Shown: positions 1-5,461 of the stretch, one piece after another | Layout of the letters: every line of letters begins with the position of its first letter | How positions within the stretch are numbered: position 1 is the first letter of the stretch | Assembly: GCA_010030605.1 (NCBI GenBank) | Contig: RHCK01000093.1 | Span: 1 to 6,634 of the forward strand | From: Acidimicrobiia bacterium | GTDB taxonomy: Bacteria; Actinomycetota; Acidimicrobiia; Acidimicrobiales; Ilumatobacteraceae | Direction of reading: 5' to 3' | DNA length: 6,634 bases | Notes under the pieces: model-generated | The model's input: the letters and a program-made list of their open reading frames with translations, nothing else | The model's database searches: none | What the model was told of the DNA's origin: nothing | Position numbers and translations under genes: made by a program

Positions 1-805
1 GCACCGGACGTCCGGTGCGAAGCGCGAGCAGGCACGTGTGCACCTGAAGACTGATGTCCTCGCGTGCCCCGAAAGCACCTCCGACTCCACCCAACACCAA
101 ACGAACCTTTTCTTCGGGGAGACCCAAACAGGCGGCGATCTGTTTGCGGTCCTCGTGCAGCCATTGAGTCGCGATGTACAACTCGACCCCCGTCGCCCCC
201 GAGTCGGGAACCGCGAGGGCGGCCTCGAGTCCGAGGAAGGCCTGGTCTTGCATACCGATTTCGTAGGTTCCCTCGACCTGGATCGCACCGACGATCGACT
301 GGTCGCCGGTGATGATGCGCTGATGGCGGTACACGTTGCCATCGGGATGGATTGGCGCGGCACTGCCGTCGATGCACCGTTCCGGGTCGGTGACCGGTTC
401 CAGGACCTCGTAGGTCACCTTGATCGCGGCCATGGCCCGTCGGCAGGTTTCGGGATGATCGGCGGCCACGGCGGCCACCGGCTCTCCGAGATACCGGACG
501 GTGTCACCCGTTCGTGCGAAGACCGGCTGGTCTTGCATGATCAGGCCGTAATTCGGCACTCCGGGAACATCATCCGCGGTGATGATGCATTCGACCCCGG
601 GGATCTTCCAGGCCGCCGAAGCGTCGATCGACACCAGTCGCGCGTGGGGATGAGGACTGCGCAAGGTCGCACCCCACAGCATGTTCTCGGCCCACATGTC
701 GCTGGAGAACGCGAATCCGCCCTGAACCTTGGCGGTGCCGTCGGGACGATGCGCATTCGCGCCAAGAGATCCGAAGCGCGGGGCGGTGCGAACGTCGGTG
801 CTCAC
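1..805 (-). CDS. Molybdopterin-binding large subunit of a xanthine dehydrogenase-type molybdenum hydroxylase (N-terminal 268 residues, cut by left edge)
   Basis: This is the catalytic subunit of a xanthine dehydrogenase-family enzyme, which hydroxylates purines or similar N-heterocycles in the cytoplasm at a molybdopterin centre and passes electrons to the [2Fe-2S] and FAD subunits. The GTG start at 805 overlaps the upstream stop as GTGA and has GGGGAG 7 nt upstream. Visible landmarks are LRSPHPHAR (48-56) and VRYLGEPVAAVAAD (103-116) of the a/b hammerhead domain. ATQW (212-215) has a Gln that, from memory, matches the Mo-site Gln of bovine XDH. GGVGGAFGARED (239-250) is the Mo-cofactor loop, with E249 at the position of a conserved active-site Glu. 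The GAFGAREDISLQ wording and PHPHAR block resemble actinobacterial xanthine dehydrogenase and Bacillus PucD. The gene continues past position 1, so the catalytic Glu near the C-terminus cannot be checked. The family assignment is firm; xanthine as substrate is inferred, and other N-heterocycles are possible. Confidence 0.9.
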   Translation of the reverse strand, partial: MSTDVRTAPRFGSLGANAHRPDGTAKVQGGFAFSSDMWAENMLWGATLRSPHPHARLVSIDASAAWKIPGVECIITADDVPGVPNYGLIMQDQPVFARTGDTVRYLGEPVAAVAADHPETCRRAMAAIKVTYEVLEPVTDPERCIDGSAAPIHPDGNVYRHQRIITGDQSIVGAIQVEGTYEIGMQDQAFLGLEAALAVPDSGATGVELYIATQWLHEDRKQIAACLGLPEEKVRLVLGGVGGAFGAREDISLQVHTCLLALRTGRPV

Positions 806-1317
806 GCCTCGACTCCCCGTTGCTGGCCACGACGCTGAACGGCCACGGTGCGTACGGCCTCCAGAATTCTTCCGTATCCGGTGCATCGGCAAATGTTCCC
901 GGACAGTGCTTCCTTGATCTGTTCGTCGTTCGGATTCGGTGACGCGTCGAGAAGATGGTGAACAGCGACGATGAAGCCGGGTGTGCAGAATCCGCATTGG
1001 ACTCCACCAGCCTCGAGGAATGCTCGTTGCACGTCGGACAGCTGCCCATCGGTGCCGAGACCTTCGACAGTGGCGATGTCGGACCCGACCGCCGACGCCG
1101 ACATCACCAAACACGAACACACGGCGCGACCATCCATGATGACCGTGCAACTTCCGCATTCACCTTGTTCGCAAGCTCCTTTGGCACCGGGAAGACCGAG
1201 ACGTTCGCGCAGGACGTACAGCAAGCTTTCGCCGATCCACGAGTCACGAACTTCGTGGTTGCGACCATTGATTCTCAGTTCGTAGGCCTCGACATTCGAT
1301 GTGTCCGAATTGCTCAT
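802..1317 (-). CDS. [2Fe-2S] iron-sulfur subunit of the left molybdenum hydroxylase
   Basis: This 171-residue subunit carries the two [2Fe-2S] clusters that move electrons from the molybdenum site to FAD. The N-terminal plant-ferredoxin-like domain has C49, C54 and C57 in GACEQGECGSC and a fourth ligand at C69. An extra cysteine, C67, stands two residues before it. The C-terminal four-helix domain has C108 and C111 in QCGFCTPGF and C143 and C145 in NICRCTGYGRI. All eight expected ligands are present and the length is normal for a stand-alone small subunit. The open frame continues upstream into the FAD gene, but the domain begins just after the ATG at 1317. That ATG has AGAGGG 7 nt upstream and overlaps the FAD stop as ATGA. 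The 3' end overlaps the large-subunit start as GTGA, so translation of all three subunits is probably coupled. The family is certain; the substrate is not shown by this subunit. Confidence 0.95.
   Translation of the reverse strand: MSNSDTSNVEAYELRINGRNHEVRDSWIGESLLYVLRERLGLPGAKGACEQGECGSCTVIMDGRAVCSCLVMSASAVGSDIATVEGLGTDGQLSDVQRAFLEAGGVQCGFCTPGFIVAVHHLLDASPNPNDEQIKEALSGNICRCTGYGRILEAVRTVAVQRRGQQRGVEA
813..818 (-). promoter_or_regulatory. Shine-Dalgarno site of the left large subunit
   Basis: GGGGAG on the minus strand lies 7 nt upstream of the GTG at 805. It supports that non-ATG start, which overlaps the preceding stop codon as GTGA. Confidence 0.75.
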
Positions 1318-2156
1318 ATGGCTGCCCTCTCGAGGAGACGTCGTGCGAGAACGGATATTGCATGTCGTCGATAGTCGGCCGTGGACCGATGATCGGAGAT
1401 CGGGCGAGCCTCGGCCGCGACGCGACGTCCGAATTCGGTGGCGATATCGCTGCTGATGCTCAATGAACCGCGGAGGGAAACGTTTCGGGCCAGCCAGCTT
1501 TCCGCTTCGGTGGCCCGAATGATCGTTGGTCCCACGGCCCCCAGAGCGATCGAGACAAGACCCTCGACGGAATCGTGCACGAGGCACGCCGAGGCCGTGG
1601 AGATCACCATCGCGTTTCGGGTGCCCACCTTGGCGTAGCCCTGCCAACCCTCGACGACCGGAACGGTGACGGAATGAACGATCTCGCCTGGTCTCAAACA
1701 ATTTCGCTTGACCCCGACCATGAAGTCCGAGAAGGGCACGTCGCGAACACCGTCGCGGTGGAGAACGTGGATCGTGGCGTTCAACGCGGCCAGAACCGGC
1801 AACGTGTCACCGGCAGGAGAGCAGGTGCCCAAATTGCCGCCGATGGTGCCCGCCGCTCGAATTTGGGGTGACCCGACGGTGCGCGCCGCCTGAGCGAGGG
1901 CGGGAACGAGTTGGGCGAGGGGTCCCTTTTCCATGTCGGCATAGGGCAGACCCGCGCCGATCGTGACTCGACCGGAACGATGCGACCATTCCGTCAATTC
2001 ATCGAGTGAACGCAGTGACAAGACGGTCGCGGGCCGTCGCCCATGCAAATTGACTTCCACCATCAGGTCGGTTCCTCCGGCCAGGAGGCTGGCGGACGGA
2101 TCGTTCGCCAAGATGTCGAGCAGTTGGTCGACGGACGTGGGGCGCAAAACGGGCAC
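1314..2156 (-). CDS. FAD-binding subunit of the left molybdenum hydroxylase (CO dehydrogenase medium-subunit family)
   Basis: This 280-residue flavoprotein subunit receives electrons from the [2Fe-2S] clusters and hands them to the final acceptor (NAD+ or another carrier). The FAD-binding fold shows LLAGGTDLMVE (24-34) and AGTIGGNLGTCSPAGDTLP (102-120), the two pyrophosphate-binding signatures of the family. The C-terminal CO_deh_flav_C domain ends with a DHRSTADYRRH motif (255-265). Length is close to the usual 280-300. The start is GTG at 2156: upstream sequence has no Shine-Dalgarno but has TAAACT six bases before the GTG, suggesting a leaderless message. It is the first gene of the operon, and its stop overlaps the [2Fe-2S] start as ATGA. 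In this family the gene order FAD, FeS, large subunit is common. The final electron acceptor cannot be read from the sequence. Confidence 0.94.
   Translation of the reverse strand: MPVLRPTSVDQLLDILANDPSASLLAGGTDLMVEVNLHGRRPATVLSLRSLDELTEWSHRSGRVTIGAGLPYADMEKGPLAQLVPALAQAARTVGSPQIRAAGTIGGNLGTCSPAGDTLPVLAALNATIHVLHRDGVRDVPFSDFMVGVKRNCLRPGEIVHSVTVPVVEGWQGYAKVGTRNAMVISTASACLVHDSVEGLVSIALGAVGPTIIRATEAESWLARNVSLRGSLSISSDIATEFGRRVAAEARPISDHRSTADYRRHAISVLARRLLERAAI
1325..1330 (-). promoter_or_regulatory. Shine-Dalgarno site of the [2Fe-2S] subunit
   Basis: AGAGGG on the minus strand lies 7 nt upstream of the ATG at 1317. It decides this start over longer readings, because the frame stays open far into the FAD-subunit gene. 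Confidence 0.7.
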
Positions 2157-2162
2157 GGACCG

Positions 2163-2168
2163 AGTTTA
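2163..2168 (-). promoter_or_regulatory. Putative -10 element (TAAACT) of the left molybdenum hydroxylase operon
   Basis: TAAACT on the minus strand fits the TANNNT -10 pattern and ends 6 nt before the GTG at 2156. Transcription would then begin at or very near the start codon, giving a leaderless message. This agrees with the absence of any purine-rich Shine-Dalgarno there. No good -35 is found at 16-18 bp spacing. Confidence 0.45.
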
Positions 2169-2182
2169 CAAAATGTCAAACC

Positions 2183-2202
2183 TGTCTCGGGCATGTCTCG
2201 GG
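2183..2202 (-). repeat. Two direct repeats (CCCGAGACA) with 11-bp period upstream of the left operon
   Basis: The nine-base word CCCGAGACA (minus strand) occurs twice, at 2194-2202 and 2183-2191. The repeat period is 11 bp, about one helical turn. The repeats lie 15 to 34 bp upstream of the putative TAAACT -10 box, the region where an activator or the -35 contact would sit. They lie in a 71-bp intergenic stretch and are not part of a gene. Binding by a regulator is inferred; the repeat itself is seen directly. Confidence 0.5.
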
Positions 2203-2227
2203 TCGTGGATTCGTAGCCACATCCGAC

Positions 2228-2614
2228 TCAGACGGAGGCCTCCAAAAGCTGGCGGCGTAGTCCGACGACACTCGCTGTCGCGCCACACAACATCAACGCG
2301 ATCACCACGGCGTAGGCAACCCAGGGGAGACCCCGTCCGGATTGCAGGAGGTACACGTCGGGTGCGGCGAAAGCCACAAGGGAGACGGCTCCCGCGAGGG
2401 CGGCACGCGACAACTGATGATCGCGAAGGGCGTAGACGAGCCGTGCCGAAGCCATGGCCATGATGGGGGATGAGACGATTTCGATGAGTGCGAAGCCCCA
2501 CAGGTGGACGTGGTACGGCCTCAGAATGATTCCGGCGCCGGCGATTCGGACGACGCTCCAGGCAAGAACCAGCCCCAACCAGCCGTTTCGCAGTGACTTG
2601 CGCCTCGTGTCCAC
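2228..2614 (-). CDS. Small four-helix integral membrane protein, function unknown
   Basis: I do not recognise this 128-residue protein. It has four hydrophobic stretches at about 12-31, 39-57, 70-88 and 96-118. Basic residues at the N-terminus (DTRRKSLRN), between helices 2 and 3, and after helix 4 (GLRRQ) predict both termini in the cytoplasm. A Pro at 50 in helix 2 and the LRPYHVHLWG loop (31-40) are its most distinctive features. An earlier in-frame start at 2677 would overlap the divergent pcs gene by 29 bp and would add a polar leader without domain content. I prefer the GTG at 2614, which has TAAGGT 7 nt upstream (possible leaderless -10) and AAGG at Shine-Dalgarno distance. It lies head-to-head with pcs and 71 bp upstream of the FAD-subunit gene on the same strand. 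Coding is supported by the long clean frame and the sensible topology, not by homology. A link to the lipid enzyme or the hydroxylase operon is only positional. Confidence 0.7.
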   Translation of the reverse strand: MDTRRKSLRNGWLGLVLAWSVVRIAGAGIILRPYHVHLWGFALIEIVSSPIMAMASARLVYALRDHQLSRAALAGAVSLVAFAAPDVYLLQSGRGLPWVAYAVVIALMLCGATASVVGLRRQLLEASV

Positions 2615-2621
2615 CCTGTCG

Positions 2622-2627
2622 ACCTTA
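2622..2627 (-). promoter_or_regulatory. Putative -10 element (TAAGGT) of the small membrane protein gene
   Basis: TAAGGT on the minus strand ends 7 nt before the GTG at 2614 and fits TANNNT. The same bases include AAGG, so they could instead act as a weak Shine-Dalgarno. The two readings cannot be separated from sequence alone. Confidence 0.3.
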
Positions 2628-2634
2628 TTGGGCG

Positions 2635-2640
2635 TAGCGT
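2635..2640 (+). promoter_or_regulatory. Putative -10 element (TAGCGT) of pcs
   Basis: TAGCGT ends 8 nt before the GTG at 2649 and fits TANNNT. No Shine-Dalgarno precedes pcs, so a leaderless start is plausible. It lies only 7 bp from the putative -10 of the divergent gene, so the two promoters would compete for polymerase. Confidence 0.3.
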
Positions 2641-2648
2641 GACGTACC

Positions 2649-3392
2649 GTGCCTCCATCGTCCTCACAACTGCGCACGAATAATCGTGACTTTTCTCTCG
2701 CCCTTCACGCGTTCACGGCGACCGGCGCTTTGGTGGGGATGGCGGCACTGGTTGCGGTGCTCGATGGTTCGGCCCGCTTGGCGATCCTGTGGTTGTTGGT
2801 CGCCCAGTTGATCGACGGTGTCGACGGTCCGTTGGCCCGCAGATTGCTGCCGGAAGAAGCCACCACCCGCTTCGACGGATATGTCCTCGACTTGGTGATC
2901 GATTTCGTGACGTGTGTCCTCGTGCCGGCCGCGTTCTTGTGGCAATTCGAGATGATTCCCCATGATCGTTACGGAATGTTCGTGGTCGCCGTCATGTTGT
3001 TGGCGTCGTCGCTGTGGTTCAGCCGCACCGATCAGATGACCGATGACGGCTACTTTCGAGGATTTCCGTCGGCATGGAACATGGTGGTTCCGAGCTTGTG
3101 GATTCTCGGCGGCGCTCAATTGCCGGCCAGTGTGGTGATCGTCCTCCTGTCGATCCTGACTCTGAGCAACGTCGAGTTCGCGCACCCGGTGCGCGCTCGA
3201 TCGTGGAGATCGTGGAACTTGGCGTCGATGACGGTCTGGATTGCCGCGGTGGTGGTTGGGGTCGTGCTCGCACCCGAGGTGCCGATCGCCGCCCAGATCG
3301 CGGTGATCGTCGGACCGATCATGATTGCGGCTGCCGTGGTGGCGCGATTGAACGCACCAGTGTCGGAATCATCCGACCATCGACTGATCTGA
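2649..3392 (+). CDS. pcs: Phosphatidylcholine synthase (CDP-alcohol phosphatidyltransferase family)
   Basis: This 247-residue membrane enzyme is predicted to condense CDP-diacylglycerol with choline, giving phosphatidylcholine and CMP (EC 2.7.8.24) at the inner membrane. The CDP-alcohol phosphatidyltransferase motif reads D59-G60-x2-A63-R64, then G77, D81 and D85. The 12-residue gap between R64 and G77, instead of the usual 8, is what I recall for rhizobial Pcs. Other blocks resembling Pcs are GFPSAWNMVV (138-147) and FAHPVRARSW (177-186). Six to eight hydrophobic segments span about 17-38, 42-56, 80-98, 108-124, 143-171, 193-208 and 213-233. The GTG start at 2649 has no Shine-Dalgarno, and TAGCGT lies 8 nt upstream, so the message may be leaderless. 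The gene is monocistronic: divergent from the small membrane protein and convergent with the LLM gene 6 bp away, with a hairpin-T-tract terminator over its stop. Phosphatidylinositol-type or other CDP-alcohol transferases are less likely because of the motif spacing. Confidence 0.87.
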   Translation: MPPSSSQLRTNNRDFSLALHAFTATGALVGMAALVAVLDGSARLAILWLLVAQLIDGVDGPLARRLLPEEATTRFDGYVLDLVIDFVTCVLVPAAFLWQFEMIPHDRYGMFVVAVMLLASSLWFSRTDQMTDDGYFRGFPSAWNMVVPSLWILGGAQLPASVVIVLLSILTLSNVEFAHPVRARSWRSWNLASMTVWIAAVVVGVVLAPEVPIAAQIAVIVGPIMIAAAVVARLNAPVSESSDHRLI

Positions 3393-3408
3393 CGCCGATC
3401 AGCTTTTT
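3384..3408 (+). terminator. Probable intrinsic terminator of pcs, overlapping both convergent stop codons
   Basis: CTGATC (3384-3389) pairs with GATCAG (3397-3402) around a 7-nt loop and is followed by C and five T (3404-3408). The stem is only 6 bp, so efficiency may be modest. The pcs stop lies in the loop and the LLM stop in the right arm. On the minus strand the hairpin is not followed by T residues, so it should act in the pcs direction only. Confidence 0.5.
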
Positions 3409-4406
3409 CCATCCCAGCCGGCGAAGGCGTCGATCATGGCCTTGACGTCGCCGAGCGGGTAGAGGATGGGGCACGTGCAGCCGTGGTCGATGTAGTGCTT
3501 CACCTTGGCGCGCGCCTCGGCCGGGGTGCCACTGGCCGTGAGCATGTTCACGATCTCGTCAGGGACCAACTTGCTGGCAGCCACCACCTGTTCGTGCGTT
3601 GCAGGCCAGGTGAGGACGTTGCCCACCTCGTCGAGCAACGACTGAGGTACTCCCGAGGCCTTCATGATGTGGGGCTGTTGTCCGAGATATTGAGTCACCA
3701 TCAGGCGCGCCATGTCGAGGGCGGTTTGACGATCCTCGTGAACGCTGCAGACCACCAATTGAGGTCGGTCGATGTCTTCCAGGCGACGTCCGGCCTTTCG
3801 CGCGCCCTTGTCGAGTGCTTCGAGAGCCTGATCGTTGTAACCGGGTGAGACGAGGTAATTCAGAACGGCACCGTCGGCGATTTCGCCCGTGAGTTCCATC
3901 ATCTGCATTCCGGTGGCCCCGATGTAGATCGGAACCTTCTTCGGCGCTCTTTCCTGATACACGTAGTCCAGTTCGACTCCGTCGAGATGCACGTAGTCGC
4001 CGTCGAACGTGACGGTCTCGTTGTTGAGAAGGCCGCGCACCGCGGTGACGATCTCGCGCATCACTTTGAGGGGGCGACTGCGATCGATCCCAACCTTCTT
4101 CGCCAGCGGGTCCCACCACGCTCCGATGCCGAGAATCACTCGCCCCGGAGCCAGGTCGTCCAAGGTGGAGAAGGTCGCGGCCAGCCGAGCCGGGTTTCGA
4201 CTCCAGCAGTCGACGACGCCACTGCCAACCTTGATGCGTTCGGTGACGCTCGCGAAGGCGGCCATCGGCACCGTCGCCTCGCGGACCAATCGACTTTCGG
4301 CCTGCCAAACGGCATCGAAGCCCTTCGCTTCGGCGTACTGCGCGAATTCCATGCCTTCGCGAATGCGGTGGGCGTCCTGTAGGTAGATCGCAACTGGCTG
4401 ATTCAT
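3399..4406 (-). CDS. LLM-class flavin/F420-dependent oxidoreductase (Mer-like)
   Basis: This 335-residue TIM-barrel protein belongs to the luciferase-like monooxygenase superfamily, whose members transfer hydride using F420 or FMN. It most resembles the methylenetetrahydromethanopterin-reductase-like F420 branch. Blocks seen are GFDAVWQAE (29-37), VGSGVVD plus SRNPARLAATFSTLDDL (60-85), PGRVILGIG (87-95), the cofactor-phosphate region IYIGATGMQMMELTGEIADG (160-179), and GTPAEARAKVKHYIDHG (293-309). The ATG at 4406 is preceded by GGGAG at 7 nt. The open frame extends 72 codons further upstream into the amidohydrolase gene, but that part is Arg-rich and is an antisense-of-frame shadow. It lies 32 nt after the ssnA-like stop and so is probably co-transcribed as the last gene of the right operon. 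Cofactor choice between F420 and FMN and the substrate are not decided by the sequence. Its position suggests action on a purine or heterocycle intermediate. Confidence 0.9.
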   Translation of the reverse strand: MNQPVAIYLQDAHRIREGMEFAQYAEAKGFDAVWQAESRLVREATVPMAAFASVTERIKVGSGVVDCWSRNPARLAATFSTLDDLAPGRVILGIGAWWDPLAKKVGIDRSRPLKVMREIVTAVRGLLNNETVTFDGDYVHLDGVELDYVYQERAPKKVPIYIGATGMQMMELTGEIADGAVLNYLVSPGYNDQALEALDKGARKAGRRLEDIDRPQLVVCSVHEDRQTALDMARLMVTQYLGQQPHIMKASGVPQSLLDEVGNVLTWPATHEQVVAASKLVPDEIVNMLTASGTPAEARAKVKHYIDHGCTCPILYPLGDVKAMIDAFAGWDGKS

Positions 4407-4413
4407 GAGTGTT

Positions 4414-4418
4414 CTCCC
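4414..4418 (-). promoter_or_regulatory. Shine-Dalgarno site of the LLM oxidoreductase
   Basis: GGGAG on the minus strand lies 7 nt upstream of the ATG at 4406, inside the 32-nt gap after the ssnA-like gene. It decides the start over a reading 72 codons longer. Confidence 0.75.
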
Positions 4419-4438
4419 ATTCACTGTTTTCGATGTCG

Positions 4439-5461
4439 TCAGAGTTTCGCGAAGAGTCGTTGCGCGGCCTCTCCGGCTTTGGCCCGAACCTCGTCGAGAT
4501 CGACCCGCGTCGGTCGTCCGTCGACCAACAACTTTTCCCCGTCCGATGAGGTGACATTGATGGCGCGAACACCCGGGCTGAAGGCGACGTGCCACGGGCT
4601 GTCGGCATGGTCGTAATTCCATTCCACGACATCACTGCGGCATTCAGGCAAGTGTTCGTATCCCGCTTGCAGCCATCCCCACACGGTTTCTGGTGTCGCG
4701 GTGACATCGTGGGCACGTAGCGCCACATAGGCGAGACGGGCCTCTTCCAGCATGTCGGATCCGATTCCATCGGTTCCGAGGGCCACCTTGTTCGTCCTGG
4801 TCGTGGGCTTGGCGTACCCGACCGCGTTGTTCATGTTCGAGCGCGGATTGTGAACGATGGTTCCCGCAAGGTCGCGGTCCAGATGCACGCAATGGACCAA
4901 GAACCAATCGTCACGGGCCAATCCTTCGAGCCGACGACCGGCGTCCACGTCGTCGATGCCTTCGGCCACGTGTATGTGCACCCCGACCCCGAGATCAGCG
5001 GCCAGCTCGGCGGCGCGGTGGAGGAGGTCGTCGGAACAGGTGAATGCGGCGTGCACACCGACCATGCCCCGTCCACCCTCACGGATGTGTCGTTCGTTCT
5101 CACGCAAACCACGCAACGCCGATTCGGCGCCGTGTCGCTCGGTGATCCCGTAGGAGCAATTCACTCTGACGCCCACGGCGTCGCAGGCCCGCGAAATGAC
5201 GTCGAGCGATCCGTCGATGAAGTTGGGGCTCTCGTGATGGTCGATGATTCCCGTGGTGCCACTCATCAGGGCTTCCACCGCGCCGAGGGTCGCCGACCAG
5301 TGGATCGTGTCCTCATCGAGAGCGACGTCCAAGCGCCACCAGATGTTTCGAAGAATCTCGAGGAAGTTGGTGGGGGTGGATGGGGGAGCCGGCATTCCTC
5401 GTGCGAGGCTCGAGTACAGGTGGTGGTGAGCGCACACCAATCCGGGAGTGATCGAACTCAC
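4439..5461 (-). CDS. ssnA: SsnA-like metal-dependent amidohydrolase/deaminase lacking the N-terminal beta segment
   Basis: This 340-residue protein belongs to the amidohydrolase superfamily (SsnA / guanine deaminase / hydroxyatrazine hydrolase branch), which hydrolytically deaminates ring compounds in the cytoplasm. It strongly resembles E. coli SsnA, for example in PGLVCAHHHLYSSLARGM (6-23), NIWWRLD (39-45), SGTTGIIDHHESP (67-79), RSNMNNAVGY (207-216) and LGTDGIGSDM (228-237). Metal and catalytic residues are present: H12 and H14 (HxH), H164 and E167 (HIHVAE), H190 or H193, and D231. SsnA proteins are about 440 residues. Here the protein starts almost at the HxH strand, and a helix near residues 255-275 is also shortened. 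The GTG at 5461 overlaps the large-subunit stop as GTGA and has GGAG 7 nt upstream. A TGA lies two codons upstream in frame, so no longer start exists. The C-terminal beta strands (about 297-320) remain. The substrate is unknown; a purine is likely from the neighbouring xdhD-type gene. Confidence 0.88.
   Translation of the reverse strand: MSSITPGLVCAHHHLYSSLARGMPAPPSTPTNFLEILRNIWWRLDVALDEDTIHWSATLGAVEALMSGTTGIIDHHESPNFIDGSLDVISRACDAVGVRVNCSYGITERHGAESALRGLRENERHIREGGRGMVGVHAAFTCSDDLLHRAAELAADLGVGVHIHVAEGIDDVDAGRRLEGLARDDWFLVHCVHLDRDLAGTIVHNPRSNMNNAVGYAKPTTRTNKVALGTDGIGSDMLEEARLAYVALRAHDVTATPETVWGWLQAGYEHLPECRSDVVEWNYDHADSPWHVAFSPGVRAINVTSSDGEKLLVDGRPTRVDLDEVRAKAGEAAQRLFAKL

Noticed and set aside
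38..838. A 266-codon open frame on the plus strand opposite the left large subunit.
   Set aside because: It is antisense to a clear xanthine dehydrogenase gene, has no recognisable domain, and its composition is what complementary strands of GC-rich genes produce.
1318..1701. A longer N-terminus for the [2Fe-2S] subunit, since its frame is open to 1701.
   Set aside because: The extension lies inside the FAD-subunit gene, is Arg-rich and unlike the family. The ATG at 1317 has a good Shine-Dalgarno and places the ferredoxin domain normally.
2174..2179. A perfect TTGACA on the minus strand upstream of the FAD-subunit gene, as a -35 box.
   Set aside because: It is only 5 bp from the TAAACT word. 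A -10 at 17-bp spacing would fall on the GTG start codon and reads GTGCCC, so the spacing does not work.
2615..2677. A start at 2677 for the small membrane protein, adding 21 residues.
   Set aside because: It would overlap the divergent pcs coding sequence by 29 bp and adds a polar stretch without function. The GTG at 2614 has better upstream signals, though the longer form is not excluded.
3559..4770. A 403-codon open frame on the minus strand overlapping the LLM and ssnA-like genes in another frame.
   Set aside because: It is very rich in Arg, Ser and Gly with no domain signature, while the overlapped frames match known enzyme families throughout.
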